Below, piece after piece: positions 53,160-64,000 of a DNA stretch of 64,000 nt (position 1 is its first letter; each line of letters begins with the position of its first letter). Source of the stretch: Fulvia fulva. Taxonomy: Eukaryota > Ascomycota > Dothideomycetes > Mycosphaerellales > Mycosphaerellaceae. Under the pieces are notes generated by a model, which was not told the DNA's origin, searched no databases, and saw only the letters and a program-made list of their open reading frames with translations. The stretch is from NCBI RefSeq assembly GCF_020509005.1, contig NC_063019.1, forward strand, positions 1,984,001 through 2,048,000. Reading direction: 5' to 3'. Position numbers and translations under genes: made by a program.

Positions 53160-55400
53160 TACCTATCTCTCGTATAAAACAAGAACGTAGTACTAAATTA
53201 TAAAGTAGCCTCGGGCTTATTATTATCTAGGCTCTTAGAGCCTTACTTCTAACCTAGGAACCGGAAATTACTAGGTACTACCTCTAGATCCTCTCTATTA
53301 TCATCCTCTATTATCGGTATAGACGAACGAGCTAAGGAGCTAGATAGAACTATAGCCCCTCTCGGCCTCTCGGTAATCGACCCGAATCGTAAAGTACGTC
53401 TAGTCGTAATTAACCGCCTAAACCGCTTAGCTACTAGAAGAACGGGAGGACTAGCTATACGACTATAGACCGTAGGCGAGGTCACGTCCGCCTCGCCCTT
53501 ACCCTTAGAGTCTTCTAGGAGAGGCGTCTATACCGGAATCTCGCGGAGCTACCTAACGTAGTCGGAGGTATCGCTTAGACCCTCCTACGGCTCGTTACGG
53601 TCTAGGGTATAGCGCGGCGATATCTACCGAGGGCTACGCCGAGTCCTAGGAGCCGACTTCTTCTTAGCTAAGGCCGCGGGCTTCTTACTAGCTAAAGACA
53701 CGGGCTTCTTACTAGGAGGCTTCCTAGGTACCTTAGGTATACTAGCGGACTTACTAGGCTTAGTTAGTAATACGAACAAGCCGTCGTCCTCCTTATCTAA
53801 GGTGTTCTCCTCCTAGCTAGGTCTATTCGTATTAGTCTCGGCGTTCTCGCGAGTAAAGGCGTAGACGTAAGCCAAGTTAGCCTTTAACGCGGCCTTTAGG
53901 CGGCTAGCGGCGTCGCGGGTAGTATAAGGCTTACGGCTAACCTAGAAGACTAGACTATATATAGCTAGGGTCGGGGCGTTAATCTAAGCTAGATTACGAT
54001 GCTTAAACTTAGTGTTCTAGAACTAACTAGACTCCGTAACCTAAGTAATATTGTAGGCCTAGGGAAGATAAGAGAAGTCAGCTACCTTACTAGGGGTGAC
54101 TAGGCGCTTAGAGTCCTTTAACCGGGAAGACCGCTTAGTATAGCTAAACTTAGTACGAGACCGGCTACGGTCGTAGGTAGAGTACTTACTAGTCTAGAAA
54201 TAATTAGTATAGCCGCCGCGCTCGATAAAGGTGAAGTCGCCTAAAGTATTAGGCTTAGGATCCTCCTAGTCGCATTTCTCTAGCTTACTACTCGGTAGGC
54301 TAAGTTACTAGTACTTAGTAAAGGTTCCTAGCGGACGCTCGGTATCGCCCTTAGAACGATAGCTTTATACGTATCGCGTAGATCTAGAGCGCCCGCTATA
54401 GTAGCTAAAGACAATCGCCGCTAGTCTAGTTTATACGGTATACGGTCTAAAAGCGATAGGCTACCTTAGAATACCGCCCTTAGGGACCTCTTCGAAGACG
54501 TCGAAGTCGGAGTCTAACGCGGCTACTAGCTTTAGAACGCCGCTAAACTAGAAGCGGCTATAGCGCGAAGGGAGTATATAAATTATCTTAAAGAATCTAG
54601 ATCCTCCGTCGATCCTTAGACACTAGCGCGCGATACGGACTAACTATAGCGCGATCTAATCGTCTAGCTTAATAACGTCGCAAGAGAACTAGACTTTAAA
54701 CTAGAAGGCGTAGAGCCGAGTCTACTAACCGGCTAACTATCCGGTAGGTATATCCGGAAGGCGCGTCTTAGTACGAACGGGGAGCCGCGGGAAGTTATTA
54801 GATACGGCCGAAGTATAGGTGACGGTAAGGGCGTCTATCTAAGCTATTAACTCCTTACCTTAAGGAGAGCGCGGGATAGGAGCTATAGTAAGCTATAAGG
54901 AAGAAAGGAGTCTAAAGCACGTTAGTATTACTATATTAACGCCGACACCGCGGCGCGGCTTATATACCTTGATCTAATTAAGAATAAGTTAGCTAAGGCT
55001 AAAGAAGGTTAAGGAAGAAGCTACCGAAGGGCGAAGAGGTTGTTAAAGACTTAGTAAGCTTAAAGGTTAATATTCGTAGTCAGATTAATTTAGAATAAGA
55101 GCGTACTGTTATACTTACGTTCTATACGAGCTACCTAATACTACGAGCTTCTAACGATATAGGAAGGCGCAAACACGCGTAAGAAGCTCGCGGCGAGGTT
55201 ATCTAACGGGGTTAGTAAGCTCGTAGTAAGCTTAGGTAGTAGAGTTAAGCCGCGTAAGGCAGTTATATATACGGAGTAAAGTGAGCTAAAGGGTCGTAGG
55301 CTAGGAAGCTACGACGAAAGAAGCTAAAGCTTTAGGATCTCTTTTGTTATCGATTTAAGTATATAGGCGATTAGGCTAGCCGCCTTAGGCTAATATAGGT
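53160..55400 (-). pseudogene. Degenerate antisense ORF between integrase and 3' LTR of gypsy C
   Basis: On the minus strand a long coding-like frame with RIP-type stops runs from about 55,400 to 53,160. Readable parts include TFIERGGYTNYF and RLKDSKRLVTPSKVADFSYL near 54,000-54,300, a Lys/Pro/Ala-rich stretch (SKKPVSLASKKPAALAKKK) near 53,690 and an open 78-codon piece at 53249-53485. No domain is recognised. It lies between the end of pol and the polypurine tract, so it belongs to the element unless it is an older insertion. Some gypsy lineages in plants carry antisense ORFs in this position; I infer a similar layout here. Confidence 0.45.
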
Positions 55401-55424
55401 GTGTTAGGGTCTAGTAGGGGAGGA

Positions 55425-56053
55425 TGTGACGTTCTTATCCGAGCATACCGCCGGCTTGGCGCTTAGCTTTGTATTTAGAGTTTTCTTAGGTAGCTTTTCT
55501 ATATCTAAGATTTACACTCGCTAAGGTTCTTATACTTACTATTACTAGGTTAGTTGTTAGCTTAGCTATTGATAGGTTGGTTGCTGCTGGCTAGGTTCCT
55601 GTGTCGCGTTCCCGTTTATAGAGATTTGGGTGTCCCTCGCGAGCTGCCTGATGCTCGCGAGTTGGGCTTGGGATCTAGTCTCCATGTCGCTGCCCTTTAG
55701 CTACGGCTGAGGTTAGAAGTTGCCTAAATAGGCAATTCACCTCCGCGGCTCCGCAATTTCAGGGTCCTGTCGGATAGGAGGTGGATTCCTGTTTTCTGGT
55801 CGCTTTCCGTAGCAATTGCGCGGCCGCCAGTGCAGGCGCGCTGCTCTTGTTCTCGTTAGGTGATAGCATTAATAGGCGCTTTCGAATGGTGCGTCGTGCG
55901 AGGCCCTTGGACCGTGCCGTTGTATGTTGTTCTTAGATATATAAGCGATGTTTAGTATATATATTACTATATATAAGCGCTTCGTTATTGCCTAATATAC
56001 TGTTTTGTTTAAAACGTCGCGGTTTAACGCGACGATCGAGGAAGCCGAGTGCA
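55425..56053 (+). repeat. Putative 3' LTR of gypsy C
   Basis: A polypurine tract (agtaggggagga) ends at 55424 and is followed by TGTGACG, the expected LTR start; a CA near 56052 could be its end. The stretch has its own base composition, with normal CA/TG, and two near-copies of atatataagcg near 55939 and 55970 that could be promoter TATA boxes. No second copy exists in the window, so the ends are estimates. Confidence 0.45.
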
Positions 56054-56061
56054 CTAGGTGT

Positions 56062-59042
56062 TTATGCTAGCGTTCTATCAAGCGACTTAGGGAGGCTTGC
56101 AGCACCGGCGATATCATAGGAGGTTCCACCTCTCTCCGTCGTGGCTTTGTGCTGTGCCCCCAAGACATCCTTCAGCACCTCATCATGGTTGCGCTTCTTC
56201 AAATGCTTCTTTATACGCTTCCAACGTTCAATCACATCTTGCTTCTCTGCTTCAGAGCTTAACAACCAGTCCTCGTACCCCTGCGCGGCCCTCGAAGCTA
56301 CAATGTACCTCTGTATATTGGTGCGGTGTGCCTTTTGAGCTTCTTTGTGAAACCCCTTCATTGAGTGCCCAAGCACACCAATAGTACCTGCAAGTGGTTT
56401 AGCAATGAACCCTACTATCCCCTTGCTAACACCCTTAGCAACCCTAGCAGCACCCTCTTTACGAGCGCCATTCCACAGTTGCGTTACTAAGCCAGTCACC
56501 CCATCGTACCAGCCCAGCAGGCCAGATTCTCTGCCTACAGCGATAAAACCGGTCTTTATATCGGTGACCTGTTCCTATAGTCGGACGGTATCGTCGCCCC
56601 AGAGTTTGGGCAGATTGTGACTTCCTCTGGTCAGATTGACGGCGATGTCGCTAGGTCCCTATGCCAAAGCCCCGTGAAAACCGTCCGATACCTTGGCTCG
56701 TGTGTGCTGCAGTGGGTTGGGGTGCATCCCGACTCTTGCCGGGTACGTTTTCGACGCGATTACGGACTTGATCTCTCCTAGTGTGACTCGATTCGGCGCT
56801 GAAATGACGATGCAGTGCGCTAGATCCTGAGCTCGGCGTAGAACTTGAACTCGAATATGGCGCCTTGGATAATTTGGGACGACTCTGAGTACCGGCAAGA
56901 TCTTCCGAATCTTGCATAGTCCCTCCCAGCCGTGAAGTTGTTCGGATCGAACTTGGTCTCGCTAACGAACCCCGGCTGGTTTCGGCGACTGGTGTCTGTG
57001 ATGTCTTTCGACTAGGTCCAGCTACATCGCGCAAACCCTTCCACGTCTCAGAAGGAATTTCGGCAATGCCCAGTCCCATACCACTGACCGCTCTACAAGC
57101 AGCGGTGAAGCCTCCAGATATTGGGTCCACAGGGCCTTCATCCGTATAGTACTCCTGTACCCGGAAGAGCTTCAAGTCGTCAAACTCCAACATATTAACA
57201 TTAGCCAGAGTACATGTAGCGAGTGCACTCAGCCTGATCTTCGAGCGTTTGACACGCCAGACAGCCGTCCGAGACGGTGTAAGGGTACAGCGAAGTCGAT
57301 CAGACTCTAGGCATTGATGGAACAGTTCAGCCCCTACTTCGCTGCCGGGTCTTTCAGCTGCGATCTTAGAAGCGAGGGTCTTCGCATTTTCTAAGCTTTC
57401 GGGTTTCATGCAGAATGTGATAGCATCGGCAAGTCGACTTGCAGTGAGTTGTTTAATGGGTATCGGTTCGGGTCCAGCGCCGGCTCGTGCCACTATACCT
57501 CCCTAGAAAGGCTGGTCGCCAAAGAAAGGGACTATAATAGTTGGTCGACCGTCCACGGTTACACCTCCAAACCGATCCTCCCGATGGTCGAGCAGCACTA
57601 CAAGCGGGCTGTCCTTCGCACGGCATTGAGGGCGCCAGTCGGGGGACAGGACGTCTGCGGAGATGCGGTCAATCTATCTCTTTCAAGCAGGTGAGAAGGG
57701 ACGCAATGCTTGGAGACTCATAATCCACACGTGTAGCTCACGTTGTTAAGCGTAGCGACCGAGCGCTAGCCACACCGGAGTACGAGCTTGCGAGTACGTA
57801 GGTGAGGCGTCAGCGAGGGAGTGAAGCTCTATACCAGCCCTCAACTAGCCTTGGCGCCCGCTCTGATTAGTCAACTTTCAAGTTCTAGGGTCACGTGACC
57901 TACCGCAACTCGCAAACATATACTCGTCGCTAACGCCTATATCGTCGTATAATAAGCACTATACGTCGGGTAGCGGTAGCGTGGATCGCACGCTACTTTG
58001 CAGTCTAGAAGGGTTGGTAGAGAGCTCCACTCCGCTACGCTTACCTTTGGAGGTTCACAACCGCCAACAGCACATTTTAAAGTTGGTGAGTTGATGATCA
58101 GCGTTCGAAGATTTGATGTTGGCCAATGGATGCGGGAAGACATGTGTAGGTGAGTATGGCATCGTAAACATGATGTGCAGAGGGCATCCTAGCTTCTCTG
58201 CACAATGAACGTGGGCGAAGCTGGGAGGATTGGCGATAATGCAGTCGGCCACGAATGGTCTTGTATCCGTCTCAGGCGGTCCAGTGAGATCATGAACGTC
58301 TATAGCGAGACGTCCCATCCCGTCACCAGCTTCATAACACGATCGCCAGTAGCCTTGAATGTACTCGCCAACGTCTCGTCTTTGCTGACTGACGTCTCCG
58401 CTTGCTAGACTTCGAAAGCCCGGCATCAGGCCCGGGTTCTTGACCATGAAGGCCTGCCTCATATTAGTCTCATCTACTGAAGCATCGACTGAAGCGCCGG
58501 TGTATACTCACCATCAACCGCGAAGGATCATCACCAATGTCAAAGAACTCGAGGCCATTCCCTCTGACAAAGCTCTCAAAGTTGGCATGAGTTGCTAAGC
58601 GTACCCAGTGGCCATGGGTCTCCTTGAGGACTTTGCCGAGAGCGACAAAGGGTTGAACATCTCCGCACGAGCCCACAACCTGGATAAAGATGTTCAATGG
58701 AGGTGGTCGGGCGACTGGAGGGCTTGGAGGACTGTCTTGGCTGCTGGGAATCTGCTGGCGTAAAGCAGGGCTGAAGACTTGCGACAGGCGTCGGCTGAAT
58801 TGGTTGATGCGGATGTCGACACGGCCGTCATCAGTTATACGGGCAGTTGTGCCCATGCCATCCTCCTCACCGCGGATCTCGTCGTAGATGTCTCCGTATG
58901 CGGGTGGTGCCGAATCATCACCATCCTCGTCTGCGAGTATCAGATCAGTATTGCGCGAGTGAGCCCCCGGTCTTGTGGGTCTTGCAGCGTCGGCGAGTGA
59001 GACGGAAGCAGCTTGCACTGCTGGCAATTTGTCGTCCTGCAT
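56062..59042 (-). pseudogene. Sterol-glucosyltransferase-like GT family 1 gene, broken
   Basis: The family transfers glucose from UDP-glucose to sterols or related lipids. Exon 1 (58512-59042) and exon 2 (from 58453) splice cleanly and give the acceptor-binding N-terminal domain (IFIQVVGSCGDVQPFVALGK, MVKNPGLMPGF, FVADCIIANPPSFAHVHCAE). After about 58073 the coding match stops. It resumes at about 57560 with GRPTIIVPFFGDQPF, followed by a TAG where the family has Trp (57503-57505), then ARAGAGPEPIPIKQLTASRL. Roughly 200-250 residues of the nucleotide-sugar-binding core are absent; a TIR element lies in the gap. Further lesions are a frame change near 56650 and a TAG at 56575-56577. The C-terminal part (KGVSKGIVGFIAKPLAGTIG) is recognisable to 56062. 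No active enzyme is expected. Confidence 0.82.
57747..58043. mobile_element. MITE-like element inside the glucosyltransferase pseudogene
   Basis: Perfect 11-bp terminal inverted repeats (taagcgtagcg and its complement cgctacgctta) bound 297 bp with no ORF and a 12-bp palindrome, ggtcacgtgacc, at 57889-57900. It replaces or splits the catalytic core of the host gene. No clear target duplication was identified. Confidence 0.55.
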
Positions 59043-60022
59043 GAAGATGTTCGATTGACTCAATTTGTCTGAGGTTTCCTGAGCCGTAGTGGTGGAAATG
59101 GAGCGACTGATCCAGATCAGATAATCAATTGCATCAATCCCAGATCTCGAGCCCGATCAGTGTATGAGTAGAGCACCTCCCAGAACGAGAGTCCAGGTCG
59201 GTAGTGTTATAACGAAGACATTGCAGAACCAGAGCCAGTCGATGAGCGTCTGTGGCATTGACGCTTCCATAATTATAGGTCGGTGGTGCTTGTACGACGC
59301 AACCGAGCAACGTCCACGCAGGAGTCGCATATGTGCACCGAAGCTGGTCGAAAACCCAGAGAGATGATCCTCAGTCGTATCTAGGCACCATTGAAGCAAC
59401 CGATCAAGGCGGCAGAATTATGGAATCCTTGCCAGCTGAAGATACGCATCGTGGCGTTTTGCTCGAGCGTCTTGTCGGCGAGCCCTGATGGCAATGGACT
59501 ATCGACAGTGGAAATCACTCTAGCAGGATGAGCTATGAGTGGTGTTGATGAAGTTGGAGTTGGGGAACGGTAGAGACATCGCCCCAGACCCGAAGCACGC
59601 TAAGCTCTATTGACGCGCTGCAACATATGCAGGCGGTCTGAGCAGGACATCCGACTTACCGTCTGTCGCAACAATACCAATAGTGGGTACATGGTGTACA
59701 CTCACAATCGGCGAGCATCTCAACTGACTTCTTCCCCAAGGCGAAGATTAGCCACTCAGCCGACATCCGCGTGATGAAGGGAGGGAGTGGCTGGTCGGTC
59801 AATTTGGACTCAGTGTCTTCATACATACTCATTCCCCATCCCTGATACCCAAGGGAGGCATCTAGCACACTCGTGAGATAGCAGCTTCATTATCGATTCG
59901 TCAAACCACAACTCAAAAGAAAAGCAAGACAGTTTGGGGTATATTCGTTCGGAACAAGATCCATCTGGGCCACACCCAGTCCAGCTTTCAACTCCATGCT
60001 TTTTCAACTCCAGCAAATGCAT
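59043..60022. other. Intergenic region, no supportable gene
   Basis: About 1 kb lies between the 3' end of the channel gene and the start of the glucosyltransferase pseudogene, both on the minus strand. Short ORFs on both strands, including an 80-codon minus-strand ORF at 59157-59399 with a hydrophobic end, have no supporting features. Confidence 0.5.
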
Positions 60023-62842
60023 CTAGTAGTAGATCTTCTCCTCATAAATTGGCGGTCTTCCATCCTCGGCGTCCCAGCACACATTGTTCTTCGCATCAAG
60101 GTACGCGCCCTCATCAGTCATCGGGATGATCTTAGAAGTATCGCGAATCTCCTGCCTGCTGATACCGACAGGATCGCGAGGGATCCAGAGGAGAGGTGTG
60201 GCGCTTGTGATGGCCGGGTTGAAGAATGCTGTCTTCTCGACCTCGTTGGTGTAGTGGACGGCGATCTCCTTTGGTACCAGGCGGCGCATCGTTAAGTAGT
60301 CGGTGTAGATGTCTGGCCGGAGCCACTTGACGAGGAAGTTGGGCTTCTTGTGAGGAGCAGGGCCCAGCTCGTGGTTGCCGTTAGAGATGCGGGCTTCCTT
60401 CGCCGCATCGCCATCAGCCAATCTGTCGCCCTCAGCCACTCCGTTGCCGTGCTCGATTTCAAGAAGGTGTCGTTCCTCCGCGTCGAGAGACTTTGGTAGG
60501 TAGGTCAAGAGGGGATCCATTGCGGCGTTGAGGCTGAGGTGGTAGAGTGCGGTGAAGATCAAGAAGATGATCATCAGGATCATTGGGCCGAGAGCTCCGA
60601 CACTCGTCCCAACCGCGATGGCGAAAAGACCGATCAAGCACACTGTGGCCACGTAGATGCCAACAAACAAGTGCTTGAGCGCGCGAGGATACACCAGCCC
60701 TTTCGTATCGATGACTGCGTTCGAGACGAACAACAAATTGTATCTGTATGCAAAGTAAAAGAGGAATAGACCGATAGCTGCGAAGCCCATGACCAGAGGG
60801 GCGATGGCGGCGTAGCACATCGCGATCACGAACAAGTTCGTATAGACTGGGAATAATGTACCCCAGCCCAGGCTCGACAGTGAGATCCAGCGCTTGTACA
60901 TCTTCCGCGGAGTCTTGTCGAGAATCTTGCCCAGCACCATGAATAGGATCAAGCCGACCAGACCAAGGAGCAGACTCGACACAATCGCGAGTCCCTGCAG
61001 GATGAAGTAGGAGATGTAGAAGTTGCTCGCCAGAGGAATCTGCTTGGCCAGGACGTTCGTGACGCTGGTTGGGTCTTGGATTACCGATTGCACGACCGAT
61101 GACGCGGCTGAACCCAGAGTGGCCACCAGGAAGACCTGTACCACTTGGAAGGCGAAGTAAGAGTTCTGAACGTTGAGCTCAACAGCGCTGGCAGTCGGTG
61201 CTCCGCCGATCTTCGCCATCAGACGAAGGATGACGGGCAGCAGTGACATGAGGACAGCCAGCAATATGACTGGCAGTAGACCGGTGACGACACCCAAAAT
61301 CACCTCCGGGATATCGTTGATGAAGCTCAGCCACGGCAGGCATGAAGTCAGATAGTTGATGTTAGAGATCGCACCGACCACCGCCACGGGAATAGACCAG
61401 AAGATGATTAGCGCAACCACAAAGGTGGTAGTTCCGATTTGTCGGATGATTCGCTCCCACCACTTGATCGAGAGGTTCTTCCAAATCACTTCTTCCGGAG
61501 TCATGCCAATGAAACGAGGAGACATTTGCAGGACCTGGTGGTGCGTCAAGCTCTGATATGCAGCTTGAGCCTCCGAGGTAGTCTCAAATTCCACGAAGAC
61601 AGAGTTGAGGCGCTTTGCTTCTCCAGTCATGTGTTTGGCCTGCTCCGCATTGACCTTGGGAATGAGCTTCTGGAGCTCATCGCGGCACCACTGGATAGTG
61701 TCCACCTTCTTGCCGATGAGCGGCTTCAGCCGATGCGTTGGACGATCTTTCGCCTTGATGTATTGTTCCGCCGTGTTATTGCGCTCGCCGATCGCGGCTT
61801 CCTCAGAATCATTTCCGTCGCTTTTCTTCGCAGCCTTGATACGGTTGCCGTTGGCCAGTTTGACAAGCTTAGTCTCGGCGGCCTCCAGCTTCATGGCGGC
61901 CGTGTCGCGATCGCCAACAATGTCTTCGAGATCCTTGCAGTCGGTCTGCAGCCAGATGCGTCGGACACCCGGGTCAAGCATGCGGCGAAGCTTTGCTTCG
62001 TCCATGTACTCCTCTGGAACCGATGTGTAGAGTACGGTGCGCGAGGAGATGCGGCTAGCGTAAAGGGGGGACATGAGGTATGCCTGTCGAAGATTAATGT
62101 AGAAGATGCTGTAGAAGCATTGGTCAGTACGACTCCACCCATTCTATGGAAACTACTCACCTCTCGCGCGTGATCATGTAGATGACGAAGCTGAAGAAGA
62201 TAATGGCACATCCTGCATGCGCAAAATACTTGTAGTATCCGCCAGTGGAGGTCTCAGAGATGTTGGCGAACGTTAGCAGGTCGAGCTGCTGCTTGCCTCC
62301 ACCACCAGTGGCATTGATGGGAAAGAGGACTGGCCATGTAATGAGACATCCCACCAGGCACATGACCACGCATATCTTGAGAAAGCGCAGGAAAAGGTAG
62401 CCATCCAGCGTGTGGTGATTGAGCACGTAAGTGTCTGGCATGGACCAGAACTCGCCGATCCAGTTGAAGATGCCATCCTTGGGTCGAGGTGTCTTTGCTT
62501 CGTCTCGCAGACTACCGACGAATGTTCTTGGTCGATAATATCTCGGAAATCTGTTTCTCAGGACGAGGAACAAGATGGCGTAGACCAGTGCATAGAGGGC
62601 GACTTTGCGTTGTTAGCTGTGAGTAGTCTCGGAGCTCAGATCTAACATACCTGGCGCGAGGGTAGAAAGAATGGACGAGGCGGAGTTCGACTTGTTCTCG
62701 TCGGCGCTTTGTGCTGAGCCAATATTGCTGTCGCCGTTCTGATTCTGGTGCAAGAGGTAGGTCAGCAAGATCGTTTCCCACGGGTGCGATCGGCGCGAAT
62801 TGAGTTTCGTGGACTCACAATATTGCTGCAAGAATTACCCAT
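60023..62842 (-). CDS. CSC1/PHM7-type (OSCA/TMEM63-related) membrane channel
   Basis: The family includes mechanosensitive, Ca2+-permeable cation channels. Exons on the minus strand are 62819-62842, 62651-62744, 62161-62602 and 60023-62108, all GT-AG and in frame, for 881 residues. Order: an N-terminal part with three TM helices and ILSTLAP, RFPRYYRPRTF and TRERSIFYINLRQAYLM landmarks; a cytosolic domain (VLYTSVPEEYMDEAKL, NSVFVEFETTSEAQAAYQ, IWKNLSIKWWERIIR); a 7-TM pore core from about residue 400 (NSYFAFQVVQVFLV, FPVYTNLFVIAMCYAAIAPL); and the PHM7 extracellular/C-terminal module (AFFNPAITSATPLLWIPRD, IIPMTDEGAYLD). The very short first exon (8 codons) is supported by frame and by both splice sites. 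It is adjacent to but separate from the pseudogene. Confidence 0.92.
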
Positions 62843-64000
62843 GTCGGCCGATATCTGCTCCTCGGAGCGCTGAAGCAGAAAAATGTGCGCAGTACACGCG
62901 ACAATCCGGTGGTGACGATGATGTCGAAGTGGTGAGGTCGCAGGCGCGTGCGAGAAGTACTGGCGAGTAGCGACAAAGGTGTCAAGGAGGCGCTGCGGTG
63001 TAAACACGCGGCACAGGCCGCACAGCAGGCACGGACGCCCAGTTCTACCCCCTTGGCAGCGAGAATCTCGTGCAGGAGAATAATGACGACCGTCGAGCCG
63101 CACGATCGGGCCGCGGGATGATGAATCGAACAAATCGTCCTCCGCCGAGGCGCTTGTGCTTGAGACGATGACTCTGTACAAAACGGGACAAGCAAGAGCT
63201 CATCAACTGGCGGTGGGTGTTGTGTGTTCTTATCGCTTTGCCCGGTTTGCACCTTTCACAGGCATGACCATGACGGATCTTGACGACGTTGAACGACAGT
63301 GGTGGGTGGCTTCTTGACAGCTAAACTCGAAACAGAGGGCTGCACGCCTCAATCATCGAAGGGAAGGGACCGTTCACCAGCCACAGCGCCTAAGCCTTCG
63401 AATCAGCTTTTGGCCGTGTCGGTCCCCATGCACCCGCGAAGTCTTTTCCACCTTTCAGGCGCCGTGAGCTGCAGGCATGCCGCATGCGTGGACGGCGAAC
63501 ATCTCCCCGCTTCTGCCGGTATCAAGTCTTCTGCCAGTACACACGCAAGCATCACGATGCGATTATACAGCTGCGATGAGAGACTGCTGATGGACCTTGC
63601 ATTTCTGATGATAGCTATCGTCCTTTTCCCCATTCACACGAAATGTCTGGCCCGATCGCTGCTCCGAACGGCCACAAGCCATGCCCAGCATTTCCATCAG
63701 GGGTGCTTGCACCAGCCCATGTTCGTGGAGGCTGGAGCAAAAGCCGTCAAAAGCCTAGAACATGGGCCTTCAACTTCATGTGCAAAACACAACTTACACC
63801 GCCACAGACCCAATTGCACACTCAACTGCTAGTCCCACAGACTCTTGCTTGCTTGCCATCACAAGCTACCATGTCCAGCTGCACCGCCACTCATATGTCC
63901 AAAACCTTCACGCGCAAAAGCTTCAACCTCGGTATCCTTCCAAGGTTGTGTGAACTGCGAGAGTGAGCCCTCATTGCAATGCCACACGACGTGACCATGT
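62843..64000. other. Upstream region of the channel gene, no supportable gene
   Basis: This includes the promoter of the minus-strand channel gene. Overlapping ORFs, the longest 177 codons at 63299-63832 on the plus strand, have no domain, signal peptide or intron structure. A plus-strand gene could begin near the window edge, but nothing proves it. Confidence 0.45.

Noticed and set aside
63299..63966. Plus-strand ORFs of 177 and 107 codons near the right edge
   Set aside because: Low-complexity His/Ser/Pro composition, no signal or domain; possible upstream part of a gene outside the window but not supportable.

Overview
This is a filamentous ascomycete genome segment, most likely a dothideomycete of the Mycosphaerellaceae type (an inference). 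The evidence is short GT-AG introns (about 50-150 bp), fungal single-copy genes (CHO2, RAD18, VCX1, CHM7, a CSC1/PHM7-type channel), small secreted Cys-rich proteins, and a transposon block mutated in the manner of RIP (repeat-induced point mutation: CpA lost to TpA, CpG kept, many TAG stops).

Layout. (1) 1-25,080 is a gene-rich arm: MFS transporter, CHO2, a Cys-rich single-pass membrane protein, a small secreted protein, two small proteins sharing an M-C-x8-C-G-H start, a vacuolar Ca2+/H+ exchanger, an SNF2/RING helicase, CHM7, a secreted DUF7907-like protein, RAD18 and a two-exon Cys-rich secreted protein. (2) 25,080-56,050 is a nest of transposons. A RIP-ruined Tc1/mariner fragment lies at the border, then a RIP-ruined LINE, then a RIP-ruined Ty3/gypsy element C on the + strand. 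C is split by three younger insertions, each with a target-site duplication: gypsy chromovirus A (32,400-39,621, TSD aagag, open gag and pol), copia element B (39,751-45,275, TSD ttcta, identical LTRs) and LINE-2 (46,863-51,758, TSD caaagctatata). C resumes at 51,759, carries a degenerate antisense ORF after pol and ends in a putative 3' LTR. (3) 56,062-59,042 is a sterol-glucosyltransferase-like gene on the - strand. It is now a pseudogene: most of its catalytic core is missing and a small TIR element sits inside it. (4) 60,023-62,842 is an intact four-exon CSC1/PHM7-type membrane channel gene, followed by about 1.1 kb with no supportable gene.

Most unusual points. Copia B has its gag-protease-integrase half inverted relative to RT-RNase H. 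A 14-bp inverted repeat bounds the inversion; one arm lies exactly at the primer-binding-site position and looks like the anticodon arm of initiator tRNA-Met. Gypsy A has a textbook -1 frameshift signal at the gag-pol overlap (G GGA AAT, 5-nt spacer, 8-bp stem). The vacuolar exchanger gene probably uses a GC-AG intron. Gypsy C carries a long antisense ORF between integrase and LTR.
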